48,026 nucleotides of DNA. It comes from a virus. Below the pieces are notes generated by a model, which was given only the letters and a program-made list of their open reading frames with translations, made no database searches and was not told the origin of the DNA. Shown here piece after piece: positions 30,801-39,286 of this stretch (the first letter of the stretch is position 1; every line of letters begins with the position of its first letter). Location of the stretch: IMG/VR virus record IMGVR_UViG_3300030329_003604, positions 1-48,026 of that record. One strand, 5' to 3'. The translations under genes and the position numbers were made by a program.

Positions 30801-31642
30801 CCACCAACGTCTGTGACGCCTGCATAGATACCAGCTTCAGTTACTGCTGGTGCTGCCTTGACTGCACCTCTGACAACAGCTGAAGCCATGAATTTCTTGA
30901 ACTTCTCTTTGCCAAGCCGCTTCGCAAGGATGGCTAAGCCTTGGCGACCGATAGCTCTAGTTCCACCACCAATACCGCCAGTCAATGCAATGTCAGCGGC
31001 ATACGCTGGTAGTTCAGACACACCACGAAAAACCTTCATGGCTCTTGGATCATCTTCTTGCATCTCGGCGTAAACGATGTCTTTGGCGACGCCGTAGTAA
31101 TCAGCTGGTTCGGCATTACCCTCGTAAATGCGATCTATTGATTTACCCTTGATCACAGCATCGGTAATTTCACCCACACCGAAGGTAAATGGTAGGCGTT
31201 TGACTGTACCCATCATGATGTCCGTGAAATTCCCTTTACCGACTTTTTCAGGATTGTCACGAAACCACTGGATTGTGTTCATCAGCTTAGTGGCTGAGTT
31301 ATGGTCCTTTCTATGCCAGGGAAGTGGAGCCGCCTCCTTCCCGCCCTGAAACTGAAACTCTTTCGCCCGTCTTTCCTTTGCCCGATCCTCTTTCGTCCAC
31401 AAATCCTTTGGGGTTTTATTGCCGGAATAGCGTAGTTCAGACACACGACCTTTGTTGATGAACTCATAACGACGACGACGCTCGTCAGGGTAGACAATCT
31501 GCCACGCTTCGTTGACTGGGCGCAAGCCGCTTTCCCAAGCACGCTGCCGGTCTTCGACTGACATCTTTGCGTACATGTCGTCCTTGAGTGTGACAGGTTC
31601 TGTGTCTTTGAATTCGTAGAATAGTTCGTCTGGATCAGCCAT
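24872..31642 (-). CDS. Giant polyvalent ejection protein (2256 residues)
   Basis: Probably packed in the virion and ejected with the DNA. Visible parts: a helical N-terminus; a Pro/Gln-rich linker (about 580-650); a HEMVH zinc-protease-like motif (about 780-786); a GNAT acetyltransferase-like domain (about 905-990, with RRQGIATRLV near 940); a domain with IVHDYFGHVKEGNGFRA and RGQNSWVNYGPHGD (about 1250-1320); a second Pro/Gln linker (about 1504-1540); then a long helical C-terminal region with a hydrophobic segment (VASTIIFALLLGL). Domain mosaics of this kind are known as polyvalent proteins of phages and conjugative elements. No lysozyme motif recognised. Second-to-last size class after tail genes, as for T7 gp16. 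Confidence 0.75.
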   Translation of the reverse strand: MADPDELFYEFKDTEPVTLKDDMYAKMSVEDRQRAWESGLRPVNEAWQIVYPDERRRRYEFINKGRVSELRYSGNKTPKDLWTKEDRAKERRAKEFQFQGGKEAAPLPWHRKDHNSATKLMNTIQWFRDNPEKVGKGNFTDIMMGTVKRLPFTFGVGEITDAVIKGKSIDRIYEGNAEPADYYGVAKDIVYAEMQEDDPRAMKVFRGVSELPAYAADIALTGGIGGGTRAIGRQGLAILAKRLGKEKFKKFMASAVVRGAVKAAPAVTEAGIYAGVTDVGGTLAQALPQRDLKYDESTETGFAATEKDSWMNSLPKAVVNQMSEYLVEKVGGEALAKGASKIGSPIRKAMTPKPTSADVPENMKTYILNRIRQSWQRANPDAGPIASRIGFNGMIAELGEERVTEIVQGANEVFFSQMPGYNRDAAPQIDQSFGLTGDVAQEAGYQLGVTDETPEQASQRRDDMLTQGLTEAVGIGAMKGMAGGRATPTPAVEDFEKTPIGAILTVQIENNEGFRNDVASLVKEGKDSRSSFAQIPVPDSDKNLLELMPNKQARQQFLKLAEDYLSTSAKMEAKQGAAQQQPPIQPDPIQPAPAQPAPVQPEAEQPAPEAQQPIQPEQQQPVTVKQDTVEEQQQDVLPQVEQTEAQQEETKLQKKAVGNIAVRDIRRAFPGINVKEVDEGFQLDLSTGSVLIRLSETADITDSQLQQLYKDYSTTVEGFTQQFPTAEQYITDYRAKEAQGQFSAGLIRPPTKEQAAELNLLAVVDLNNTDWAKANANQVKVLKHEMVHFAFNTGMWNKAERDALIKQYSDPNKSFREQSEDIALYAELWEDQGMVQRIKNWINRILSKLTGGKVELSSKAAEQLFKSEDFWQARSAEQMDVFMGKQQNITQGMPVSRINTFEGIDNFSDPHQFTLEGGKLEAVANEWADTDYSVLSTFVDEDKRRQGIATRLVQEMRDTLKGSIGAQVSSENSLNLFWKQGFRMPDGGTKADALAELKEMSSVNLVHPGKTEIGSTPIQGMPDKNYTRPTGENYASQQQTRTGQLAQEQGTQAGELRERGSLPRGSEQLSSKNRATIEKPALEGLPTNIKLKAYPDAKIGPSKIARTAAAVYAERSGIDYNPPSTYQKVDKQRAARIADWYESAEHIPNDPAVAKSYRAMMDETLAQWLVIKETGLQVEWITEEMLEKAGDPYSESPRLATEDIRRNNHFYVFPTDLGFGSDADFDPAQNPLFELTDEIIAGKQARYNDIFRIVHDYFGHVKEGNGFRAFGEENAWRSHVAMYSPLARPAMTMETRGQNSWVNYGPHGDFNKTASGEDTVYADQKINIPPAWINEEGATDPIIQGSPYRYANRQGNEAAREAVEDLNEQYDPQRIKVQNELDKIEKERARNPNADIELMQRLEEGSIDPRDVLHADQLKDGIFNGGPVSLKQMAEFHKINLLQRKAGTQTAQTLAMFKEVNRNRKTDVQVRLDAITEGMLSVDEKTEELLSSIPEKLGEDFVVPDAQQPPQPDAETPVQPDAQQPPQTETQQQTSADGDMLDPSTPMPDQKLIGREAYQALLKERKRLQKITEFIEKLGYDTTTAGLQRLARDLESSVKVVDFINKTKRHKVRQLADVISEYRYAAMLSGPETQMVNAFSNATFSTWRELEQVMWAAANSTAGIFGKADPHQLQLRDYKQYGAAGITNALGSAFKHAFGAWANEWHGWHKNKLIEDKTGTDFKSKIEMEHSLPGRVRGKIRSVLGFGPMHMVDQFFKTLNAHMHVGVQAAMIARNTKDRGGLSEAELIEDLVANKQSPAWKRAMNEASLRMFQDTGKGASKVLIEAGDKLRTDTAGGFLVRHTIAPFVRTPVRITSQALVRLPGMPMLLPYKIVRNLLDGKPALKGVGSEAVSQVASTIIFALLLGLRNSEDEEEQVLTGAAKGHDSRERTYRYGKGVNPVMAMKLGDEWVSYDRQDPLAIIGATTIDGVDAIKKGEPTILGRSLAGQLHEKTFLRGISDLYTGITEEKGGKRWAASMIGSFIPKLWGQTTRKFDPYVRDKDVDTIGKQALQRENVLDAPVIYDQWGFPAERSNDAKSLIGMRSKSAERFAGNRVIDNWNRLNPDDKTLTTPPRDTYTPTGKTERKMDRDGQYQEFRKVSGTLAREVVLKAIPPEMQREPSPVVLKITKNALEEARNNVKAHYERNVNFDIDMDRQVRIVLAKVVSSATKIPKRPIRSNADTDEYALKDTKHWEAYKDAAIEYRKWYSQNRSKIRR
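28369..28542 (-). CDS. Possible nested gene in an alternative frame of the giant virion gene
   Basis: 57 residues from ATG 28542, preceded by CTGGAGAAAATT, a good ribosome site. Composition is protein-like: MPHNSKQERDNWLKSKGPKR then a charged helix ENYESEEAYQEALSSFRQRI. The main frame across the same DNA is a Gln/Thr/Gly-rich linker. It may be a real overlapping gene or chance. Confidence 0.35.
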   Translation of the reverse strand: MPHNSKQERDNWLKSKGPKRENYESEEAYQEALSSFRQRIGPLLRNLPSKDSPQTSS

Positions 31643-34387
31643 TTAGAATCCCTGAAGAGGTCCTTGCCATGATGGTTGCTGGTTGTATTTACGGCGTGTC
31701 TGTTCCATCAGTTGCTCAGAGCTAACACTTTCGACTCGGTGGTTTGGATCACGTCGCCAAGCGGAAGTGTTGTACTGCATTTGCAGAGAGATACCTTCCA
31801 TCGTGCTTTGATCTGCAATCTCCGCTCCTGGATAAACTGCAACCTTGTATTGATCGCTTGGGTGATGCTGGACTTCGCCTTGTCCTGTAGGGCTGCTAAT
31901 CCGATGAGCCTGTAGCGTTGGTGGACCTTGGCCGAACCGAGTTTCCCAAGTTTGGTTAATGCCGTATTTGGACACATCGTCTTGGACAGGTTGATAGTCG
32001 ATTCGTTCAGCTTCGTCACGCATTTGTGCATCACGCCGTTCAAGCTCAGCCATGTATTCGGCGTTGGGACTGGGGATAGGATGGAATTGACCGTCATCAC
32101 CCTTTTTGGCTCGTTCTACTATCGGTTCGTTCGAAGGTAGTTGCATTGGTGTTTTGTACCCGTCTCCCCCTGGGGATGCTGTTGCAATTTGTTCATCCGT
32201 ACGACGCTTCTGTTCGGTCAGCAATTGTGCCTCTTCTTTAGACATCCCGATGTCTTGCAGCAAGTGATCAGCTGCTTGTTGCTGATGCAATTGTTCGAGC
32301 GGAGTATAGATCGATGGTTCACGCTTAGCGGCCTCTATTGCATCAAGGCGTTGAGCTTCAGCCTGTTCAGCCATTGCCTCGTTTTCTTTTCGTGTAGGCT
32401 CATGGACAAAAGGCTTCGCTTCTGTTGGTATTTCGCCATATACTTCTGGCCAATACATCTCAGCTACTTTGATGACACGTTCAAACTCTTCACCATCAAG
32501 AACCGTAAGTTGCTGCACATTGTAGTCATCAATTACACCATGTGTTTGCAACTCTGGATGCCGCCGATTGATGTCACTAAACATTGCGTTAATCCTTGGC
32601 ACTAATGCTGCCATGTACTTTCGATCTCCACGCTGTATAGCAGCTCTCATACCGGCTAGAGTTTCACGATGGGTGGTGGCTTCCGCAGCCTCGCGCTCTT
32701 CACGTTCTCTTGTAATTCTTTCACGATGTTCACGACGAGCTTGCATCACATCAACTGGTTCTGGTGGTTCGCCTGCTGAGAACTGAATGCCATCAGCGGT
32801 GGTCACAATGTCGCCTGGCTGAATCTCGCCGTTCTGAACCATTTGTTCAGCTTCAGCTTGGTTGATAACTTGATGTGGGTTTTCCTGCGTACCGAGCGGT
32901 GCTGCTGGATTTTGCACGGGACCTGCTGGCTGGTCTGGCTGGACTGGTTGCTCTGGTGGAGTTTGTTCCACAGGTTGAGCGGCTCCAAACTCATCTAAAC
33001 CAAGTTCAAGCATATTGACGAAGCGATCAAATCCTTCGTGTGACATGCGTGCTATTGCCGCTTCATCGACTACGAAATCATCGCCCATAATGCTTTTTAC
33101 ATGAGCTACTGCCTCACTGAAAAATTCTGGTCCTAGTTCATTTCGAGTATTCTTGTCACGATATTCCTTGAACCTGTTCAACCACTCTCTGTGTGAATTA
33201 ACACTAAATTGATCGCCTGCTGGTTGCGGAGCAGGCTGTGCTTGTGGTGGAACTGCCGCTGCTGGAGCTGGTGCAGGTTGTGATGCTGGAGCTGGCTGTC
33301 CAGCCGGTGCTGGTTGTCCTCCACCGATGATTGTGTCGCCATAAGTGTCTTGTTGCCACGTTGCGAAGTCGTCTGCTTCTGCTGGGTCAACGAATCCAGA
33401 CACATACTTGTTGTACATCTCTAGTCGCTTGTTGATACGCTCTTCGTTTTCAGCTGCTTCAGCTTTAGTTGCGTTTGCTTCAGCGTTAGGGTCATACGTC
33501 TCATCGATGGCGTAATTCCACTGTCCTGTTTCCACGTTGAAATCAGTCGCTTTCCAACGCTGATCATCGTCGTCGATAAACGATTTCGGACGGTAGATGT
33601 TCGTCCATTCTTCAGGCGTTAATTGACGTTCCTGCCATTCGCCGTTTTGATCCTGCTCGTAGTAGCTGTAGTTTTGTCGGTATTCCCATTCACCGTTCTG
33701 CTTGCGGGTTCGTGTGTATGGTGTGTTTGATTCGTAACCGCCATCTTGTGCACCCCATCCTTCGGAGTAACCAGGCTGAAGTTCCGCATCGATTGTGTAT
33801 TGAGGGTCTTCTTCTAACGCATCGATCTGGCCGTAAATTTCATTTTCGCTACGTTTGCGTTCGTCAGGTGGAATACGTGTGTCTTGGTTCAGGTCTTCAA
33901 GGTTCTTGAAGTATTCCATCATCTTCATTTGGCCACTCTCGTTGAGCTTGCCTTTGTAGATGTCGGCGTAGGAATTTCGACGGAATGTGTTGTAGTCTCG
34001 TTGTGATGCAAGGCCGTGACGCATTCGGGCATCAGCTACTTGTCTATCACCGTAGACCTTTTGCAGATCAAGGTCGTGTTTCCTGCGGTCTTCAGCGAGC
34101 TTCAGGTCATGCTGCTGACCTTGCTCAAACTGCTGTCCCCGCTGCTGGAACTGCTGCTGCCTCAGCTGCAACTCCTGCATTGCACGTTGTTGCTGGCCGT
34201 GGAACTTAAACAGATCAGCTTGAAGATTCTGTTGCTGTATCTGGCCACGCTGACGCATCTCAGCCTGACGCTGAGCCAGCTCTTCCATCTCTTTACGGCG
34301 TTTGGCGATGTACTCGTTTTGACCTGTACGAAAAGCGAGTTCGCCAACCGCAACAGCGGATGGTCCGTATTCAACACGAATTGGCAT
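31643..34387 (-). CDS. Large coiled, Gln/Pro-rich virion (ejection) protein, 914 residues
   Basis: ATG 34387, three bases after the stop of the 1631-residue gene. N-terminal Gln/Arg-rich coiled coil (about 25-125), acidic middle with Tyr/Trp-rich strands (EWEYRQNYSYYEQDQNGEWQ), two Pro/Gln linkers (about 350-395 and 470-500), then alternating helices. No enzyme motif. Position between the tail nozzle and the giant protein matches the internal core/ejection proteins of podoviruses. Function inferred from place and composition only. Confidence 0.6.
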   Translation of the reverse strand: MPIRVEYGPSAVAVGELAFRTGQNEYIAKRRKEMEELAQRQAEMRQRGQIQQQNLQADLFKFHGQQQRAMQELQLRQQQFQQRGQQFEQGQQHDLKLAEDRRKHDLDLQKVYGDRQVADARMRHGLASQRDYNTFRRNSYADIYKGKLNESGQMKMMEYFKNLEDLNQDTRIPPDERKRSENEIYGQIDALEEDPQYTIDAELQPGYSEGWGAQDGGYESNTPYTRTRKQNGEWEYRQNYSYYEQDQNGEWQERQLTPEEWTNIYRPKSFIDDDDQRWKATDFNVETGQWNYAIDETYDPNAEANATKAEAAENEERINKRLEMYNKYVSGFVDPAEADDFATWQQDTYGDTIIGGGQPAPAGQPAPASQPAPAPAAAVPPQAQPAPQPAGDQFSVNSHREWLNRFKEYRDKNTRNELGPEFFSEAVAHVKSIMGDDFVVDEAAIARMSHEGFDRFVNMLELGLDEFGAAQPVEQTPPEQPVQPDQPAGPVQNPAAPLGTQENPHQVINQAEAEQMVQNGEIQPGDIVTTADGIQFSAGEPPEPVDVMQARREHRERITREREEREAAEATTHRETLAGMRAAIQRGDRKYMAALVPRINAMFSDINRRHPELQTHGVIDDYNVQQLTVLDGEEFERVIKVAEMYWPEVYGEIPTEAKPFVHEPTRKENEAMAEQAEAQRLDAIEAAKREPSIYTPLEQLHQQQAADHLLQDIGMSKEEAQLLTEQKRRTDEQIATASPGGDGYKTPMQLPSNEPIVERAKKGDDGQFHPIPSPNAEYMAELERRDAQMRDEAERIDYQPVQDDVSKYGINQTWETRFGQGPPTLQAHRISSPTGQGEVQHHPSDQYKVAVYPGAEIADQSTMEGISLQMQYNTSAWRRDPNHRVESVSSEQLMEQTRRKYNQQPSWQGPLQGF

Positions 34388-34390
34388 TTG

Positions 34391-37300
34391 TTAGTTTCCG
34401 TATAGCTGTGGAAGTGAAGTGCGTGGTTTCGCTCGGTTAGCGGTGGTACGCAAACCTGCTCGCCTGTAGCGTGAAGCAGCGTTTTGCATTGCTTTAGCGT
34501 TTGATGCTGAGGTTTGCATCGTGTTACCTAACGCTCTGTTTTGACGATCGGTGAATTGCTGTTTCACACCCTGATTAGGCGTTCGTAGGTTTACCGTTGT
34601 TTGTTCAGTCGGCTTACGAGTTACCTGCGGCTTCCGCAAAAGCGACATGTCCATACTGCCTGGGTTTCTGCGATTGCCCTGAGCCATCATGAATGTTTTT
34701 TCAGCTTCAGTCGGTTGCCTAGACTGGTTATAGCTGTTGATCTGCCGCTGACGAACTTCGGCGGGAGTCATCTGAGGTGCACCGCTCTTGCCGTACGCAA
34801 CTCCATCGACTACGCCACCGCCTTTAACTTGGTTAGGTAAACCACGCCTTCCTTGAGCTTGATTACGCAAATCTGCAAGTGTCTTAGGACCACCTTGCTC
34901 AGCACGTCGCTGGCGAATCATTTCGCCATAACCCTCTTGTCCTGCCATCGGTAGTTCAGCTTGCCTGTCAGGGCCTTGCTGCATACGTGACTGCTGTTCA
35001 GGTAATAGCCCTCGGCGTTCCGCATAATCAAAATTAGCGCTGACAGTTTTTCCTCTTCGCAACTCCTCATCGCTGTAATCCGGTTCCCGCAACTGCCGGT
35101 TTCGCTCCCGTAACATCTCATCTCTTGATTGCTGACCCTGATTATCCTGCCTTTGGAAGCCTCCACCGCCTTGCTGACCGCTACCTCCTTGTTGTTGGCC
35201 TCTATTCCAACCTCCGTCTATAACTTGCCCTTTACTTATTGGCATACGTCCGCCACCTGTTCTAGGACGATTGATTCCTTGTTCCATTTGTCCACCTGCA
35301 CCGGCTCTAACACCAGCCACGTTGCCACCTTGAGGTGCTGCTGAGCCAATATCAACAGGGAAGCCAGTCTTGCGGTCAACCCATTGACCCTTTGCGTTCT
35401 GCATGATTGCGGATTGACCGCCACCTTGACCTGGCTGTTGACTAAGTCCCATTGGCATCATGCCTTCCATGCTGTTATCAAGCCGTTGGTTTAGACCGAG
35501 TGGGAACTGACCATCCTGCCCTCTTGTGTCCTGATCGAACGGACTTCCTTGAGGACCACGCTGTCCAGGCAGTGGTATTTGAGTTGGACCTGGTGGCTCG
35601 TACTCAACATCCGTATCTAGAGGATTACGCTGTGGTGGGCGAGGCATTTGAGTAGGCGGTGTGTTCGGAGAATTAGGGTCGTATTGACCGAACGGGCCGC
35701 CCATTGGACCCATTGGCGGTTTAGGTATCTGCATTGGGCCAGTGTCAACCGGCGGTCGCTCCATCGGATTCGGTCGCTGCATCGGTGGCATGTCTGCCGT
35801 CAAATCACCTTGCGTCAGTCCACCTAGCAATTGGCTGGACATAAAGTCTTGGTAATTCTGAGTGTTGTTATCCACATCCTGAAAAGACACATTCGGAGCG
35901 AGCATGAGTTCCTGATCCATACTTGGGTCGCTAGGAAGGTTCGGTGGAACGGTTGGAATGTTTGGTGGTGGGATAGTTGGAGGTTGAGTTGGAGGTTGAG
36001 TTGGAGGTTGAGTTGGTTGTCCTCCTCCACCGGCTGGGCCAGCAGGTCCAGATGGTCCGGCAGGACCGGTTGGGCCACCTTGGTTACCGCCTTGTGTTGG
36101 ACTTGGAGGAAACTTGCGTATTGTCCCAGGCTCTACGTTTTGGTTACCCGTTACAGTCTCGTCACCACCACCCTGCGTGCTTGTATTTCCTGGTCCCTGA
36201 GTGTTTTGTCCACCGGTTGTGATAGGCTCGGTTCCTGTTTGTGCATCTACCAATTGACCGTTAACAGTGATGTCTAAATCAATAGGTTGACCAGGCGGTG
36301 TGTTCTGCTGTGCATCAACAAGTCCTTGCATTGCATTAGCAAACGCATTGTTAGTTTGATTCCAGTTGGCTTCGAGCTTGCTAATCGTCTTTTGGTGGTT
36401 CTCAGCATCCCGTTCACGCCCTTCAGCCATAGCCTGTTCGTACTTTTCGACCTGCTTGGCGTGTTTCTTGTCGAACTTTTCCTGTTGCTTTATGCGTTCC
36501 TCGTTCGCTTTATTCCATGTCTCTTCGAGCTTTGCGCGGTTCTCTTCAGCAACCTTACGTTCCTCTGCCAATCTTTCGTTTAGTTCCTTCTTGGCGGCAG
36601 TACGGTCGGCACGACGTTCTTCGTTAGCTTTGACTCGATCTGCTCGTTGCTGTTCACGCTGCTTAACCATCTGGTCCTGCATGAACTTTTGCTGTCCAGC
36701 GATCTGCTGCATTGCCCATGGATTAAAGCCTTGGTTCTGTTGCTGTTGCTGATCGCCTCCACCGCCAACAATACCTCCACCGCCGACTCCCATGCCGCTC
36801 TGTCCAGCGGCTAGGGCAAGACCAGCGTACTGATCCAGCGATGGAACGTCTTCAGTCTTTCGTTCCATGAAGTCGAGTGTGTTCTGCTTAGTCATATCAC
36901 CACGCTGTTGACCACGTTCAAGAGCAGACACAGCACCTTGTCCGAGCTGTGCTTGCGTACCGAAGCCTTGTGCTTGCTGACCGAACTGAGCAGCCATACC
37001 TTGTCCTGCAAGCTGACCTTCAAGGCCGGTAAGCTGTGATTGTCCTTGCTGGAATGCTCCTGCACCCTGACCGATCATGCCAGCCTGCTGACCAAAGCCT
37101 TGACCAACTAAACCAGCTCTAGCACCAAGTGCTTGTCCTTCTAAGCCTGCCTGTTGTTGCTGACCAGCGGCCAATGCACCAGCTTGTGCTCCGAACTGTT
37201 GCCCAGCCATCGAAGCATCAACACCTCGTTGTTGCTGTCCGGCAGCGAGTGCAGATAAACCTGCAAGTCGTGACTGTTGTGTCTGACCTTCAAGTGCTGT

Positions 37301-39286
37301 TTGACCACGTTCTTGAGCAGCGAGTCCTGCTTGTCCGAGTCCGGTTGCAGCACCAAGCTCCTGACCACGCATCTGTGTTGTTGCACCAACGCCTGCCATT
37401 CCAGCTTGCTGTTGAGCACCTGCTCTTGCTCCAGCCAGATTAGATTGTGCTCCTAATCCCTGAGCAGCCATTTGCTGTTGAGCTGCCAATCCTTGTCCAG
37501 TCATTCCAGCAGCTGCTCCAGCACCTTGGCCTAGAAGACCCATTTGTGCTTGAGTGCCTTGTTGAACTGCACCAAGTTGTCCAGCCAGTGCTTGTCGTCC
37601 GACAGCCTGTTCAGCTGCTGAGATTGCCTGTTGTCCTTGAGCTTGTTGTGCTAGACCAGCGAGTCCTGTTTGAAGTCCGGCCTGTTCGCCTCGACTAGCA
37701 GCTCGTTCTCTCGCTCCGATTCCAGCCTGACCTAATCCGATGTCAGACTGTACACCAGCTCCACGCAGTTGTTGCTGTGCAGCGAGTTGCTGGCCAGTCA
37801 TCTGAGCACCAGCTGATAATCCTGCTGCTTGCATTGCGTCTTGAGCTGACATGCCCTGAGAAGTGAACCGCTCAAATGCTCCAGCTTTCTGCTGACGTAC
37901 TTGAGACTCAACTTGGCTAATGGCTTCCTGGCGATTGCGTTCAATGTCTGATCTGGCTCTGTCTATTTGGCCACGAATCGTTGTGTTGTCTAAACCACGT
38001 GAAACAAGGTTTTGTTCCATTTGGCCAACGGTTCGCTCAATTTGTTCGTCGAACTGCCGGTTGATGCGATCCATGGATGCCTGACCCATCTGATCGTACA
38101 TATTCAGACCTTGCTGAGTTCTGGCATCGTAGCGTCCAGCACGTTCAGCCTGTGCTCCTTGGAAACCACCAGTTACATCATCACGTCCAGCACCAAAGGC
38201 TTGACCTGTTTCATCAATTGCTCCACGTATTCCCTGAGCTGTCTGACCACGAAGGGCATCAAAACGTCCACCAATGTCCTGACCTGTAGCAGCAGCTTGG
38301 CCTGTAGCTTGTTGTCCAAGTTCTGAATAACCCTGTCCGAGCTGACCTAAACGGCCTTCGGCTCTGGCTGACAAGTCTTGGAGAGTCTGTTGTCCGAGTT
38401 GACCAGCACGCTGTTCAGCACCAGCGGAGATGCCTTGTGCGGCTTGTCTGGCTCTTCCAAACTCTCCACGCACATCCTCGCGACCACCGGCGAATCGCTG
38501 TCCTGTTTCAGACACACCAGCAGCGGTGTCTTGACCGATGTCCTGACGAGCCTGATCGAAACGTCTGCCAGCAGCAGCCTCTTGACCAGCAAAGTCACCA
38601 CCAACTTCACCTCTAGCAGCAGCTCGCCTTTCAGCGTCTGCTTGTCCAAGCCCTTGATAGCCCTGTTGAATTTGAGCACGGCCTTCACGGTTTGTTTGTG
38701 CAGCCTGGTCAGTTGCCCCTTGGTACTTAGCCAGCAAGTCCTGAAGGCTTTGTTCACCTCGACCTGTTACACCCTCACGAGCAGCTTGGCCCATCTCACC
38801 AAGCTGACCAGCGACCTGTGCTCCACGTCCTTCAGCACGCCGTCTGGCAGCATCACCTAATTCGCCAACACGTCCTTCAGCCTGTTGAGCGAGTTGACCA
38901 AGGCGAGATTCGTCGGCTCTGTATCGATCAGACACATCACCAACTCTTTGCTCGCCGCCCGTAAGCACGTCTTTAATTGTGCCATCAGCAACGCCTTTCA
39001 TGTTGCTAACAACATCGCCGGACATGTCAGCCATGTTCTCAATTAGATCGCCGTGCTTAGTATTTAGCTGATCGAGATCGGCTTTCTGTTCGTTGGTCAG
39101 TTGGTCATAACCACGAAGTATCTTTTCGTAACGAGCCTGATTCGCAGCATTACCTGCCTGACGAGCCTCTTCAAATAGATTCATCACACGTTCAATCAAA
39201 GACTGAGCGTATGGTGTTTTCTGTTCTTCTGACTCTGGGTTGTTACCGCCTCGTGACGGATTCTTTTGATTCGGTCCGGTAGCCAT
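34391..39286 (-). CDS. 1631-residue low-complexity virion protein with Ala/Gly/Gln and collagen-like repeats
   Basis: ATG 39286 overlapping the upstream stop. Helical N-terminus (20-110), then about 700 residues of Ala/Gly/Gln/Arg-rich repeats (LGQQA, GAQ, AGQQQ types). Next come a Lys/Glu-rich coiled coil (about 850-990), a collagen-like GPTGPAGPSGPAGPAGG block (near 1075), TQPP repeats (near 1095) and a long disordered basic C-terminus. Length and place suggest an ejected or scaffold-like tail/internal protein. Repeats make it likely to vary in length between relatives. Confidence 0.6.
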   Translation of the reverse strand: MATGPNQKNPSRGGNNPESEEQKTPYAQSLIERVMNLFEEARQAGNAANQARYEKILRGYDQLTNEQKADLDQLNTKHGDLIENMADMSGDVVSNMKGVADGTIKDVLTGGEQRVGDVSDRYRADESRLGQLAQQAEGRVGELGDAARRRAEGRGAQVAGQLGEMGQAAREGVTGRGEQSLQDLLAKYQGATDQAAQTNREGRAQIQQGYQGLGQADAERRAAARGEVGGDFAGQEAAAGRRFDQARQDIGQDTAAGVSETGQRFAGGREDVRGEFGRARQAAQGISAGAEQRAGQLGQQTLQDLSARAEGRLGQLGQGYSELGQQATGQAAATGQDIGGRFDALRGQTAQGIRGAIDETGQAFGAGRDDVTGGFQGAQAERAGRYDARTQQGLNMYDQMGQASMDRINRQFDEQIERTVGQMEQNLVSRGLDNTTIRGQIDRARSDIERNRQEAISQVESQVRQQKAGAFERFTSQGMSAQDAMQAAGLSAGAQMTGQQLAAQQQLRGAGVQSDIGLGQAGIGARERAASRGEQAGLQTGLAGLAQQAQGQQAISAAEQAVGRQALAGQLGAVQQGTQAQMGLLGQGAGAAAGMTGQGLAAQQQMAAQGLGAQSNLAGARAGAQQQAGMAGVGATTQMRGQELGAATGLGQAGLAAQERGQTALEGQTQQSRLAGLSALAAGQQQRGVDASMAGQQFGAQAGALAAGQQQQAGLEGQALGARAGLVGQGFGQQAGMIGQGAGAFQQGQSQLTGLEGQLAGQGMAAQFGQQAQGFGTQAQLGQGAVSALERGQQRGDMTKQNTLDFMERKTEDVPSLDQYAGLALAAGQSGMGVGGGGIVGGGGDQQQQQNQGFNPWAMQQIAGQQKFMQDQMVKQREQQRADRVKANEERRADRTAAKKELNERLAEERKVAEENRAKLEETWNKANEERIKQQEKFDKKHAKQVEKYEQAMAEGRERDAENHQKTISKLEANWNQTNNAFANAMQGLVDAQQNTPPGQPIDLDITVNGQLVDAQTGTEPITTGGQNTQGPGNTSTQGGGDETVTGNQNVEPGTIRKFPPSPTQGGNQGGPTGPAGPSGPAGPAGGGGQPTQPPTQPPTQPPTIPPPNIPTVPPNLPSDPSMDQELMLAPNVSFQDVDNNTQNYQDFMSSQLLGGLTQGDLTADMPPMQRPNPMERPPVDTGPMQIPKPPMGPMGGPFGQYDPNSPNTPPTQMPRPPQRNPLDTDVEYEPPGPTQIPLPGQRGPQGSPFDQDTRGQDGQFPLGLNQRLDNSMEGMMPMGLSQQPGQGGGQSAIMQNAKGQWVDRKTGFPVDIGSAAPQGGNVAGVRAGAGGQMEQGINRPRTGGGRMPISKGQVIDGGWNRGQQQGGSGQQGGGGFQRQDNQGQQSRDEMLRERNRQLREPDYSDEELRRGKTVSANFDYAERRGLLPEQQSRMQQGPDRQAELPMAGQEGYGEMIRQRRAEQGGPKTLADLRNQAQGRRGLPNQVKGGGVVDGVAYGKSGAPQMTPAEVRQRQINSYNQSRQPTEAEKTFMMAQGNRRNPGSMDMSLLRKPQVTRKPTEQTTVNLRTPNQGVKQQFTDRQNRALGNTMQTSASNAKAMQNAASRYRRAGLRTTANRAKPRTSLPQLYGN
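35978..36018. repeat. 12-base tandem repeats coding for TQPP
   Basis: About three copies of GTTGGAGGTTGA (plus strand) in a row, coding TQPPTQPPTQPP on the minus strand, next to collagen-like Gly-Pro codons. A slippage-prone site. Confidence 0.6.

Noticed and set aside
24872-31642. Virion RNA polymerase as in N4-like phages
   Set aside because: I see none of the T7-like polymerase motifs in the 2256-residue chain.
34601-38860. Many plus-strand open frames opposite the 1631- and 914-residue genes
   Set aside because: They are Leu/Val-rich mirror frames of Gln/Ala/Gly repeat codons, without ribosome sites.
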